64,000 nucleotides of DNA. Source: Crambe crambe. Lineage: Eukaryota; Porifera; Demospongiae; Poecilosclerida; Crambeidae. A program made the translations under genes and the position numbers. The notes beneath the pieces are model-generated. The model was not told the DNA's origin and did no database searches. It saw only the letters and a program-made list of their open reading frames with translations. The stretch is taken from positions 8,942,582 to 9,006,581 of the forward strand of contig OZ004583.1 of the NCBI GenBank assembly GCA_963924555.1, in the 5' to 3' direction. Below, piece by piece: positions 45,156 to 58,200 of the stretch. Within the stretch, counting starts at the first letter, position 1; each line of letters starts with the position of its first letter.

Positions 45156-48100
45156 TTAGTCAGAATCAGAATCTACATTCTGTCCAGAGGTGGTCCCTAG
45201 GATCTTATTAGCACCTCTCAATCCACTCCCCATCATATCAAGATCCTCCTTCTCTGATTCAGGAGGCAGACAGTGTTTCCTGCAAAGATACAATATCATA
45301 CAGCATACATACACTGGCCAATACTAAATGGATCAATTTTAGCTGTGATGGGCCTAACTTACTCTTGTAGAAAGCTCTCCAAGTCTTCCACTGTGTAGTT
45401 AGTGCCGAGGGTATCTGTCACTCTCACATGGTTACCAATCACCTCCCCATCACGATACACTAGCAGTGTGGGAAGGGCTTTCTCCTTCTGCAATTCACAA
45501 AATGATTAGATGTAGCTATGCATGTCACTTGATGATACTTACAAAGGACTGGCTGACACCTAGATTTGAAGACTGAACTCGACATAACTTTGCCTGAAAA
45601 TGAACACATTATACGTGACAACACTCAATACACATTATAAGGGAGTGCAGGGCTAAGAGTGAAGCTATGCCTGGCTCCTTAATCTAATAACCAATCAGTT
45701 TTCAAGGCCCCCCACATGGATGTGGGCTGCCTCATTATAATTTTAATTTAGACATATTAAGCAATACATGATTGCATTCATGAATTCCAGATAGTAATAA
45801 ATATTATTGCATGCAGCTGTCACTTAGTTATGAGGTGCATAACAACAGTGCATAACAACAGTGACGTACTGTGGGATAGAGTTTGGCTAGTCTTGTCAAA
45901 CACTGATTCAGGTGCACACAGTCAATATACAGCTGTAGGAATTAGAGAGTACACTCAAATAAGACAATGCACGACAGAAAGGATACGGACATCACCACTG
46001 GAATGGGAATGGGACTGATACTCACCTCGCTATATATGTGGATGATGAGAATGATTCCTGCTGGACAATTGTCAATAAGAGTGTCGTACTTGTCACCTCT
46101 GACCTCCACCAGGTTACCAAATCTTGTTCTGTAAAATCAAACATGAGAAAGAAATCAACCCACCAGCAGCCACACCACCTCTAAGTGAAGACTGGATAGG
46201 GGTAACAGGTCAGTGTATCTTTATTATGCAGTGGAACCTCACACTCTCAGGGCCGTAGGAAGTATTTTAAAGGTGGGTAGGCAAACTATAGTTTAGCTTG
46301 ACCACACCCACTTTGCGCATTTCTATTTTGTATCGGTAAATGTTCCAAATATACTAAATCTGTGTTCAGTTTTCCTAGCAAATTCATTTGCAATATCAAT
46401 CAAATTTAGAGTGTCTGTTTTGTCCTATGAACATGAAGAAGCATTAAGTTATTTAGCCGAACTTGTTTTTTCTGAGTAAGGGCATTTCAACATAAATAGC
46501 TAAATTGCTACCCTCTTCATAATCCAACTATGGATGCAAATCAAACTGATTCGAATGAACGACAAACGATATTTTTCTTTCCAAACTCTCTTAAAGGAAA
46601 ATGGTATATCCTTTGGTTAGGACCAATCTTATCACTCATACTTGTACCAGAATCTGAACTGGAGCTAGAGGCCATGATTCAGCTGCTAGTGCTCGCACAC
46701 ACTATTATTGGACTATTGACTAAGAAAAAAGTGGGTAGGCAAATGCCTACCCAGTCAGATCGCTTCCTACGGCCCTGACTCTGAAAGAGGACAAACCTTT
46801 CAACAAAGGACAATCTAAAAGTATACACTCTGTATCATAAGAACTCTATATCAAAAGAGCTCTAAAAAGGACTAAAGCTGGTCCTTATTTGAAGGTTCCA
46901 CTGTATGTGAGCACACGATCCAATCCTCAGGTGGTGACCCTTTACCTTTTGCTTCCAACAGATGCTTGTTTCTTGAGTTCCTCCATTCTCTTGGCCCTGT
47001 ACTGCTGCATGAATGGATCCTGGTCCAGCGAACCCTCGTCCAGAGCTTTGGCCACATTCATAATGGCCGCTGCTTCTGCTGCCTCTTGAGACTACATGAA
47101 GAATTAACTGTTCAATTAAAATTAATGAGTAAAGGGTCTCCATATTTAAAAACTCGATTGGATGGGTAAAGGGTCATCATAGCAACTAGTACTGTATGAT
47201 CAAGTCCAATATGGTCATGTGACTTACATGTGACTGTACAGTAGCAGAGTGCTGTATGATAAGATCCTTTCTTCCCTTCTCTGCCAACATCTCTGCTTGC
47301 TTCTCCTCAGCCATCTTGCGGTAGTAGTCTGTCAATACACCCTTGGGACCAGTCTAAAACATTAAATCATCGAGAAGTCATCAAAGGATGATCATTACTT
47401 TATGGAGCAGCCATAATCAAGTCCAGGCAGATCCTCATGGTCTATGCAACTATTTGCTGTCACAAACAAATGAGGCAATTGCCGTCCCTCACCCCTCCCT
47501 CCTCCCTCCCCCCTCCTCTCCCCTCCCCCTCCCCCCTCCTCTCCCTTCCCCCCCTCCTCTCCCTTCCCCCCCCCCCCCCCCTCCCCAGTGGTAGCCTCAC
47601 TAGATCCCTTGATCATTCACTATATCTGCTCTAACTTTCTCAATTCTTGACCAAATTTCACACTCTATGAGCTGGTTTCTGAAATTTACAGTCAAGGGAT
47701 GAAGTGAATGCAAATAGACTACACTACAGTACTTGGAATATTATTGTCCTGATAATATTATGGTATCTGACGGTTAAGAAATTGACCAAACAATAATTGA
47801 CTGGGAAAATGTCCTGTCTGTGTCAACACTGATCATTGTCATTGTCCTGATACAGTATCTGATGGCAAAGGGAAAAAATAATCAACACTGTGTCAGGCTC
47901 TCAAATAGTGATCATTACTGCATAATGGATGAGTCACAGCAAAGAATGATTGACAAGTAGAAACAGTTAGCATTGTTGCTATTGTAACTATGCAAATCAT
48001 TCATTCAAGAAGTTAACAACTTCCTCCAACAAAGAATGTCAACTATGAATGCACGATCAATGCAGACTCATTGCACTCTGCACTCTATTACAAGCACCAA

Positions 48101-48688
48101 ATCCGAGCTTCCATCACATAACAGATGAGCCTCCATCACAAATACATCATAAACAGATGAACAATCTCTCAATACAGACACAATCTCTCAATAAATCATG
48201 GAATAGGCAATAGAGAAGTGTCCTTATTCAAGGGAGTGGATTGCACTATCACTAGGGCTGAACAGAATGTGATAAAGGAAAGTATTCAGATAGGTCAACT
48301 ATTGGACTGGTTGTTTTCAAAGAAATGGCTGATCAACTACTCTATTTCCCAGGTCTTTGTTCCTACAATCCTTTGATTGTTTGGTTCAATGATCAACATG
48401 CAGAATAGTTCTTCTGTTCCAGCTCCACTTATAAGAATTCCACAGTCTCCTATTGCATCATGCATAGTAACACAACATGGATCATAGGGACAGTTAGGAT
48501 AGGTGCATAGCCACAATAATCCATTCAGTGCAATACATAGAGGAAGATCATCTCCTTACTTGAGGCAGCCCATCTGATACTGGAGGTGATGCATATGGAG
48601 AAGGTCCCTCCTCCCGCTCTGAGTCCGACTCCCCGCCCACATAGTTCTCCTTCCGATTACCCCTCAATTTGTCATCCAAGCTGGCCAT
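45156..48688 (-). CDS. PDCL: Phosducin-like protein, intact
   Basis: Eight exons: 48560-48688, 47228-47353, 46946-47091, 46026-46128, 45870-45932, 45543-45593, 45363-45487, 45156-45279 (stop TAA). All are GT-AG and phase-consistent; 288 residues (human PDCL has about 301). The N-terminus MASLDDKLRG matches the family start MTTLDDKL; TGPKGVLTDYY matches the Gbeta-gamma-binding motif TGPKGVINDW; DQDPFMQQYRAKRMEEL matches the helix FLQQYRKQRMEEM; then a thioredoxin fold with KLCRVQSSNLGVSQSF, LPTLLVYRDGEVIGNHVRVT and YTVEDLESFLQE; acidic end VDSDSD. Family role: cytosolic co-chaperone working with CCT to fold Gbeta and assemble Gbeta-gamma. An element of 530 bp sits in intron 3. It is the only complete copy in the window. 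Confidence 0.93.
46248..46777. mobile_element. DNA transposon insertion in PDCL intron 3
   Basis: Ends CAGGGCCGTAGGAAG ... CTTCCTACGGCCCTG are a perfect 15-bp inverted repeat; actct lies on both sides (46,243-46,247 and 46,778-46,782), a 5-bp duplication. A second internal repeat gtgggtaggcaaa occurs near each end. The copy at 28,350-28,365 lacks it. An 82-codon frame (46,530-46,778) is not recognised as a transposase. hAT-like ends but a shorter duplication than hAT's usual 8 bp, so the superfamily is open. Confidence 0.85.
47480..47586. repeat. C-rich minisatellite
   Basis: Units of ctcccctccccc and ctcctctccctt ending in a C run. The matching place in the duplicate (29,090-29,147) is a C run preceded by ctcccctcccttccctc. 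Confidence 0.85.
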
Positions 48689-48739
48689 TCCCTGAGGCAA
48701 TAAAACATACCAAACCATAAATTTCGAAACACTCACCAT

Positions 48740-49155
48740 GAGTCACTGCATCAATTGCTGCAGCTTATGGTTTGTGAAGTAGCTTTCAGTTTTGACTAAT
48801 TCACTTTCCTTAAACTAATAATTAGTCTTCGAGGCATCAATATGCTAATTACATGGGTTATACCCCTTAGCAATTCACTTTCCTTCAACTAACTAACTAG
48901 TCTTCCTTGAGGCATCAATGTGCTAATTACAGGGGTTACCCCTTCATAAAGATCACCACCCCTGGGGGAGGGGAAGAGTATGACATTAGTCACACTTGCT
49001 GAAGAGCCATACCGTCACACTTTGTAATCCGATAGGATACTGACCCCCAATGACCTGTTAAATAGGACACATCATTATGATAACTTGACCCCTTAATGTG
49101 ATGACCTGGGACAGACGACACAACCAAGAAATAAAATTATCATCTCTTCTAATAA
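48740..49155. promoter_or_regulatory. 5' flank of PDCL
   Basis: About 400 bp between the PDCL start and a minisatellite. It contains two diverged copies of a block (caattcactttccttaaact, aggcatcaatatgctaatta). No TATA box is recognised at a fitting distance. Absent from the duplicate at 29 kb. Confidence 0.35.
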
Positions 49156-49158
49156 CAT

Positions 49159-49629
49159 ATGTACCCTAGTGATGAGGTTGTCCCTCTAATTAGGATCCCT
49201 AGTGATGAGGATGTCCCTCTAATTAAGATACCTAATGATGAGGATGTCCCTCTAATTAGGATCCCTAGTGATGAGGGTGTCCCTCTAATTAGGATCTCTA
49301 ATGATGAGGATGTCCCTCTAATTAAGATACCTAATGATGAGGGTGTCCCTCTAATTAGGATCTCTAATGATGGGGGTGTCCCTCTAATTAGGATACCTAA
49401 TGATGAGGGTGTCCCTCTAATTAGGATTCCTAGTGATGAGGATGTCCCTCTAATTAAGATACCTAATGATGAGGATGTCCCTCTAATTAGGATTCCTAGT
49501 GATGGGGATGTCCCTCTAATTAGGATACCTAATGATGAGGGTGTCCCTCTAATTAGGATTCCTAGTGATGAGGATGTCCCTCTAATTAGGATCCCTAGTG
49601 ATGAGGATGTCCCTCTAATTAGGATTCTA
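49159..49629 (+). repeat. 33-bp minisatellite, about 14 units
   Basis: Unit tccctagtgatgaggatgtc cctctaattagga, with variants. Because the unit is 33 bp one frame stays open (11-residue repeat PSDEDVPLIRI with S/N, D/G and R/K swaps, 49,159-49,656). No splice sites or start context argue for translation. It lies upstream of PDCL, in the block missing from the duplicate. Confidence 0.95.
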
Positions 49630-49656
49630 TCCCAAAAGACTGGAACTAACCACTAA

Positions 49657-51087
49657 ACAAATCACTGACTTCCGAGGACAGTTCCATGTACCAAACATCA
49701 AATAGGTGAGGTGAATTCCATGATGGCCAGACATACACCTACTACTATGGAATGGTAAATTCCATGGGCCACATGACCGTACATGTGACGTACATGTACA
49801 TGTCTGTATGTACTCGGTACATGGTGTCATTATGTAGTAGAACTAGAAGTCCAGATACAGACACAGCTGCTACGAAAACACTCCATGCTAATCTCTCCTC
49901 AGTACCTGTTTCCAGGAAACGATGCACTACAGAATACCTTCTTGATGATTGGTCCATGTACAATCAAGTAACATTAGCCTAATACACAACATGTCTCCAT
50001 AACCGCTAAATTGAGTGCAATGATGCGTCACATTTCAACCTCCTACCTGTTATGATAACACTAAATGTATCATCTTCAAACTGCTAAACGAATGACTCCA
50101 TTAATTTGCTATTCTTATGAATATGTATTAAAATAATAATGATGATAGGAACCGCCAAGAGTCATCTTCATTACTGCTAAATTGCTTCTACTTATGCTAT
50201 CTTCATTCTATCTAATTACTCTTATTCCTACTTATCAGTGAGGACAGGAGGTATATGTATTTACATGCACTGGCTGGTAAGAGACATTTTAAGGAATGTC
50301 CATTAAAATCTCCAGCTACCAATTCAAACTTGAACAGCTGCCAAACATGAATGTCCATTAAATGTCCATCCAACCTCTGGCAAATGGGTTTGCTCTGCCA
50401 AGTGGGACCCAAAAATGCAGTGTATAGGGTCTATGAGGCTCAATGCAAATTAATGGCTGTCTTACATATAAAAGGACTTTCCCTCTCTCTCCCCCAGCCC
50501 CAACCCTATACTACTTACATCACCAAGGAGATACTGATCCGTGGTAATAAACAGGACCCCTCTCATTTATAGCCACACCCAGGAAGGAGAAAGACCCTTC
50601 CCCCTGCCTGCTCTGCTGCATATAACCGGCAGACAAACCACACTTTCACTGTGACACAAGCATGCTATGATAAGGCCAGACTTGTGTTGACATAATTATC
50701 ACTCTCACTAAAAGTAACTATGTTTTTAAAAAATGGCTAGAGAAACACTTACTCCATTATCCTCAACTGATACTGAGCTTGGATACATGCAATCTAATTC
50801 TGACCAATGAGATTCAACCCTCTCTGATAGGTAAAGCATTGACACGCACTCCATGCAGCAATCTGATAGGTCTAGGTTAATTAGGATGTAGGTTAAGCAT
50901 TGACACGCACTGCATGCAGCATATTCACTATCAATGGTACCTTCCTCTAAAATTTAAGTTTTGTTCCTGACCTAATGGCGGTTCTCACAGCAATAGTCCA
51001 TATTTCCTTCAAAGCTACATGATATTGAGTCTGGATCAAGTGGAACATGAAAAAGATTTCTCACCCACTTGAGAGTCTTCCAGGGAT
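49657..51087. other. Duplicated non-coding DNA
   Basis: 50,210-51,087 matches 29,945-30,873. It contains two copies of the 62-bp repeat (three in the partner). No exon. Confidence 0.6.
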
Positions 51088-51602
51088 ATGGCGGAGGATG
51101 GTATGACATTGTGTGTGGATGATAATGGGGACGTGTTGAGTAACAGCATTAAAGGACACAATTATTCCTATACTACTTTTGTGGTTTCTGGCAAGTTTGG
51201 CAGATTTCAAGTACCACCAGGGAAAGTTTATCACATGAGCACAACACACACACACACACACACCTCAGTTATGTATGGCTATTAGATTTTCATAAAAAAC
51301 ACACACACACTGATGAGTGCTGGGAGGAAGCTAACTTTGAGAATTTCGACTCTAAGAACTCAATTATTGGTAAACAAGAAGACAGATAATGATATCGGAT
51401 AATAATATTGTGCTAAAGAACTATACATATAATTGCATTCAGTATCATATTTATTATGGTTGGGAACAAAGTAAGTTATGGAACATTGGGGACTCTCACT
51501 GGAGGAAAAAAAACGAATTTTTAGATGCTTTTTCTGGTACTGGTAAACTGAAAGTGGTTACTGAGCTGTTCAGGCTATCTACATTTGAGCCCCCTCAGTC
51601 CT

Positions 51603-52740
51603 CAAATCCCTGGAACCCTCAAATCCTTGGAACCCTCTAACCCCCTGGCACTCTCAAACTCCCCCCCCCCCCCCCCCCCCACCCCCGAATAATCACCATA
51701 CTTTGTGTGCCTCCAGTGTAACATGACACACACAGTTCTCACTTGGGAACTGTGTGTGTATCAGATTATAAGAATCTCAAGCATTAAAAATAGGACTCAG
51801 GAGAGCCATCCTCACATGACAGTATTGCTAAACACATCACACGTTCTCTCCAATGAAGAAATGAGGGTATTGTGAAACCACATGAGGGTGTCAAATTACC
51901 ATTATTGCTGGTAACGCGCTACCTTAGCACCTCATCAAGTTCATAAAATTGTAACTAGATCAGTTCAAGAGAGAATAATAACAATGAACAGCACAACTAT
52001 ATACAGTAGGTGAAATATTGTGGCTCATGGCAAATTCGAGCTAAAAATAATCACATGCTGTACATTGTCCAGCTGGCTACCTACACTGCTTCACAATCAA
52101 ATTATGATTTACAGAAAATGCAGCTAGATACAGCAGATGAGACCTCCCCTGACATTTTAGGGAGATAACAATCATACATTATGGTTTATTTATATTATGA
52201 AGCCTCCAGCAAAGTGCCTCCAGCAAGCCAAATAGTCTGCAATGGTACACAATCAGCTGCTAGATTCGTGCAGCAACGGATTATGCCACAACTAAGGATG
52301 CATGCAGGCGCTAGGCTAGCTATAAAGGTTTTAATACTGTACACATGACTTACTTTTGCCACCTAAAGTCGTACTTAACAATATTACCAGTCACGAGGTT
52401 AGACCATAGACTATCTACTTTGATCGACTTCGATTTTTCGCCCTAGGCGTAGACTAGTAGTTGCGATAGCTGTACTTCAAGTGAGATGGTTCAATGCTTG
52501 ATTGATTTTGTAGTACTTGTCCCACCCCCAGAGAATTTACATACTAATTGAATAGTGCGCTTTAAATAGAAACTCTACACGCGCATGGGCAAAAGGTAAG
52601 CTTAATAATTTACCACCGTGTCACGCCCACTTAATTAACAGTCAATTAATTCTTCGTTGCTATGAGAAGTAAATATAAAGTATTTGAGATTGGAGCAAGC
52701 AAGGTGCAGTTTTTAATAAGGATCTTTGCACGACCTGCGT
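51603..52740. other. Intergenic before IQSEC; C run at 51,661-51,680
   Basis: Right of the duplication boundary. No exon. The last 150 bp before 52,747 (cgcgcatgggc, cacgcccac, ttctatgagaagtaaatata) would be the IQSEC promoter and 5' UTR; no defined element. Confidence 0.4.
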
Positions 52741-52746
52741 GTAAAA

Positions 52747-55261
52747 ATGTCTAAGAGCAAAAGAAAACCGTCCAAGAGTCGAACATTGCCGAATGGTGCA
52801 CACCAAGATCAGAGAATTAGCGAGCTGGAGATCTTGCTTGCAGAAAAGGAGAAGAAGATCTTGGACCAGTCACAGCTGATCAAGAAGCTGACCAAGGAGA
52901 GGAATGAGCTGAGAAATAAGAATGCAATGCTGGTGGGGAAATTGGCAGAAGTCAGTAGGAAGCATAGTGGTACCTTGCCTCCAGGACCTCAGATAACCAG
53001 GTATTCATCTATAGGTCTCTAGCTAGGATAGCTTGCATGGTGTATAAAGAATAATACAACCTCACTGTATAACATTGTTGATTCTTAGTAGACACTACTT
53101 GTCTTAGCCCTAGGGCTTCTTATAGCAGCCATGAGCAAGTATGCAACTTGGTTTTGAATACCTAATAGTCCCCCCAAAAAACTTGGGAAATCATCAACAC
53201 GTCAAGGTTTATTCCCAAAATGGAGCACAAATTACGTTAGCTCAGCTGCACTTTCTCTCTGAGCTGAAACCACGCACCCACAATAATTTGTAATCTCTCA
53301 AGTGCTCAGTTTACAATACAATCCCAAATTATTATCTGGTGCTATTGTGATATTCTTGGCATCGGTTCAAATTATTATTCCGTCTCTATTTTAATTTAGC
53401 TCTTTGTCTCCTTCCTTCTCCTCCTCCTCCTATCCTTTATTCTTTCTGCTTGAATAAGAGTTATTTGGTCAAGGGAGCGTCTTTCCTTAGCTTTTTTTCT
53501 TCGTGTGAATACTTGTGTGGCTGTATGGCCAGAGGGCGGCATAATGATTTGCATTCCATTCCATCCAACCACTTGCACATGAAGACCAGTAACTAAGCAA
53601 GAGAAAACATGCTAAACATGAAATGTTTCACTGTTCAAGAGCCGGGAAGGGATTTTTAAGATGCACACAGACTATAATTTCGATAGCTAGCAGTACTGAA
53701 GTTAGTCACTGGTAGGTCAAATCAGTGGAAAGATATGGTTCATTAAGCAAATAGTACACTTAAAACGAGAGCTCATTTGAAGTGAATTTACTACTCTATT
53801 GTGGACTGGACCACAACCTCCAACCTCGGCCTCTTCTAGCTCTGGTATGCTCACCGGAGGATGAATAACCTCATAAATCACTGACCTTTTCGTCCACCGC
53901 TGCATGCTCACATCATGGAGGACATAATCTCATTAAAATATTCCCTCAATGTCAAAGTTTTTAATTAAGGCCATGTTACTTGTCTGATGGATTAAAACAT
54001 GGCTGCCTCTACCTTAAGACTATGTGTCCTAGGCATTTTTGCAGATGTTTTAAATTCTTGACAAAGTTTAAGGCATTTGAACTAGTCTCTAGCTAATTGC
54101 AGCAAGTGAACACACACATTAGTAGCATCAGCCATTTCACTCCTACATAACTACTTGCAACATGGCAATACAAGTTGGAGCATTTGACACATCTCCTGTT
54201 CCACATGCTAAAACCTGTTCCTATTAAAGTTGAGAAAACTGTTTAGTACCATAATGGGCAACCTGTTTATCACTTTGAAATTTTATCCTCCTCTTCCTGC
54301 TGGTTTTTTTCTCACTCAATATGCTGAAGTCTGGTCTACTCCAAGTTAAAAGAAAAACACTTGCTATATTTTCGCTACCTTATGTGCAAGAAACCTGTTA
54401 TTGATTTGATTCGTAGCTATGTGTGCACTGTTTTGAAATTGTATCCACACTTTCCTTCTGGTTTACTGTTTCTTTTCTTCCGTGATTATCTAACTCAAAC
54501 CTTTTTAGCAATAATCGAAATTATCTTTGCCTGCAGTATCCAAATAACAAAACTGTGTACGGTTCAAATTCGATCTCACTCGCATATACTGTAAGAGCAG
54601 TTGGGAAACAATGTAATCCCATGCAGTTTTTATAGTTTCTCAAATTGTGAAACCACAGGGGGATACATAGCATGATCTTGTCCACAAGCCAGGGCCAGCT
54701 GACCTATGACCTCTGAAGTAGCCAATAGTACATCATTCCTCCATAACAATTCCCCCTTCTCCAAACAAGTCCATTGCATATCCTGTTATCATGTGTAAAC
54801 CTTGTCGGTGCAACAGTGATGGGTGTTCACAATATCCCCTCTCCTTTGCCTACCTGAACCTTAATTCCCATAGTTTCCCGGACAGAGACTCACTCCCTTC
54901 CCTTCAGTGTAGTAAAGTACCCCACTCCCTACAAGTACACGCTACTCTCCTCCATCTCTGTCCCCCCCCCTGTCTCTCTCCCCTTCCCTCTCCCCGTGGA
55001 GCATACATGTCATGTGTCCTCTACTTTCCTCTGTCCACACCATTGACTGAACTGGTTGCATGTGGATCACAGAGAAGCTCTCCTGCAAGGACCTCTTGAA
55101 TATAATGCACTTCTCAGTAGCCACATCAAAAGGATCAATGCCACACATCAAATGCAAGCCACTGACTCTTACTGCACTTCTCTATGTGTGTCAATTGAAG
55201 TGAGCACACCCTTTATAGTCTGCCCTGTTCATGTTTGCATAGTGGAGGGCTGGGGGGCATG

Positions 55262-55295
<34 letters not shown>

Positions 55296-58200
55296 TGTAT
55301 GTATGTATGGAGTCACTGGCAGTAAGTGGTTTGCACACTCTGGGCTTGAGTTCGAGTCCCACCAGTGACATTATGGTGTTTATCCATTTCAAACATGGAT
55401 TTTCCAGGGTGCTGGCTATCTTTCCAATATCAGTTGTGTCCTACCCAGTACCCCTAGCCCGGGCTCCAGCACTGGCTCATAGTGCCTGGCATCCTGGCTT
55501 GACCAGGTGTGCGTGACCGCTCAGCGGCAGCTAGATGATTTGCATTTGCATTTTGCATGTATGTATGTATGTATGTATAAATGTATGCATGTACGTCTGT
55601 ATGGTACGTATGCATGAGGTGGATGCGTGTGACCATGCCTTGCTATGCCAGTTCCCATGTTCTTGATTGGAGCTGATTTGATTCGATTGCCTTTGCTCTA
55701 CACTCGAAGTTTAACAGTTTTGACTCACTTGTCGGACTTCAGTGTGGCCTCTTGTTCATTATCCTCCAGTGTCTTGATTCAATAATACCTTCCCACATGA
55801 CACACACTCAACTGGTCTGAGTTTCTTCTCAATTTACTTCTATGGTCTCTCTGTTCAGCTGTGCTTGTTAGGGATCGATCGACCTAAACTTTTGCTGACA
55901 GAGTATGAGTTTGTCTCCATCCACCATAAAGCACACAGCTTCCTCACTGATGATAGTCATCCCATGATAGAAGTCACAGTATAATTTTTCTCTCTTCACT
56001 TATTAGCATTATGCTTCACACACATAATAATAGTAATATTTGAGGATCGATTTCTTTCTTTTGGAAGTGATTTATTATGTTTCCTTGCACTCATTCAACT
56101 TCTGTTTGATAACTGCATGACTCCTTCTCTTCTCCACTGCCACTTGAACTATTCCTATGGTAACAGCAATGGTGCCAATCCCCTTATAACAGAATTTGAC
56201 TGAAAATTAGATTTAAATGCCAAATACCAGAGTATGGAAAATTAGAAGCACTAGAGGTCAATAATAATGAACACCTGATGGAATTCCTTGCAAATTCCTG
56301 AGGAGTTGTTCAAAGTGTGGCTGATCACAATCCCCTCACTTGGACCTGCTCCATTGATTGCACACACACATAGAGTAAAGTGGATAAAGGAGTGTGTGGT
56401 GTTTGATGGAGGCGTGGCTCAGTGCTTCATCATTCATAGCTCCTCCATCTAGTCATAATAATAAGAAAATATATCCCAAAATTCACACACGATGGTTCTC
56501 TCTCATCCTAGAGATGTTATCATGTAATGGTGAAGGAGGACTGAAGAAAAACCGGCACCCCAAGTGACCCCGCAACCCACCAGCTGAGTATTGAATCTGC
56601 AGCAACTGACTGTAGCCGTTATAGCCACAGGAGCCACCAGGCACCCAGGAACCAGCTCTCTCCATGTGTGTGAAAATATCCCAAAATTATTTTGCTGACT
56701 CTGCAATTATCATAACTTGCAATATCTCTGCCTCCTGGTTGGGGTCAATTCCTATCATTATTGACTTCTGGACGGTTAAACTTGATGAGATGTCTCACTA
56801 ACCATTTCCTCCTTTTGGTTATCTCTCACCATCACTGAAAGAATTCAAATGCCCAGGTTGCAATGGTATTCATAGGCTTATAGAATTCATAGGCTGAAGC
56901 TGGCCAGGAATGCAGAGATTAAAAGAGTAATGAATAGCTTGTTCTTCACATACAACAATGAATATGGTGTGTAGGTAGGTAGGTAGGTACTGTGCATACA
57001 TATTGTGATAGCTGGAATAATTGCTTCTTCTTCGATAACTGCCCTGCATCACATATCTAGCTAAATGAAATTGACCCTGTATCAAGTAGTAAAGTATCGC
57101 TCTCCTTCCCACCTTGTTTGGAATGAGAATTTCCTTTTGGCCAATGATCACAAAAATTAATATGCTGAGTTCCTCTCAAACTATCCATGACATGTCGTGT
57201 CTGGTAAGTGTCAGCATGGGAATCACCAACAGCCACCAGCAAAGACTCCAGCTACTGGTTCTGTTCATTGATTCATAGCTATCACCATCATATTCACTTC
57301 TTGGATGCTGCACTTATCAAACTCATAATTCAACAGTTTAATTAGATCAAACTGCATCAGTCAACATGGTCCTTGATCAGTTAACTGGGTCCTTGATCAG
57401 TCAACATGGTCCTTGATCAGTCAACATGGTCCTTGATCAGTTAACATGGTCCTTGATCAGTCAACATGGTCCTTGATCAGTTAACTGGGTCCTTGATCAG
57501 TTAACTTGGTTTCAACCTAACCAGATCAGTGCATAGGGTTTACATCCTGAGTATCGAGAAAACAACCTCAATAGAGAAAGCTATCTCTTTTCTTCAAACA
57601 CTCAAGTCGTTACAACACCCTGGGTGACACCAAATATTGGTATGCAGGTTCATGTAGGTCGATGTATAGGTCCTTGTAGCATGTCTTGTACATCTCCATA
57701 ATCCATAATAGTTATTCTTTCCTCCTGGGTGTCAAAAACTGACGTGAATCCTCAAGAGGAATTGCTATTTCTCCAAAGAGAGAGAGAGATGCATTTGTTA
57801 TTTACAAATCTTCCCGGAATGTATGAATTTGCCAATACCAGTATGAATAACATCAATTGTTTAGTTTTTTACCTTCGTGAAAGGAATTGACCAACATAAA
57901 ACTGTGTCACACACATGAGGTGAACCACTTAACGGAGGTGCAGCAAGTTTCCTTACAGTGGATTGCAGTGATCTTGCATCATGAAATTCAGAACACCAAA
58001 CCGAATTTACATTGCTTCCTTTTTAAGTAGCCCAACTCTAGAGCCACAATTAAGTCCTTTGAAAGGAGGCTATGTAAATTTTGGTTTGGTGTTCTGAATT
58101 CCATGTTGCAAGATTACTGCAATCAATCCACTGTACAAACCTTTGAGTCACAGTGTACATAGACCTGGGTGATTTCTTTGAGAACAAAATGCTTGGTCTA

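Noticed and set aside
46530-46778. Transposase encoded by the 530-bp element
   Set aside because: The 82-codon frame runs into the inverted repeat and shows no recognisable catalytic motif.
49159-49656. Real repeat protein of 165 residues
   Set aside because: The open frame follows from a 33-bp unit; no splice sites, poor start context and no supporting neighbour exon.
54361-54594. Hydrophobic ORF in IQSEC intron 1
   Set aside because: Low-information Phe/Leu-rich frame with no splice sites or known motif.
55312-55369. A functional tRNA gene
   Set aside because: The head is only 58 nt with no proper anticodon arm; it fits a SINE head better.
57355-57510. CRISPR-like array of 20-bp repeats
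   Set aside because: Units are head-to-tail without unique spacers, and the DNA is eukaryotic.
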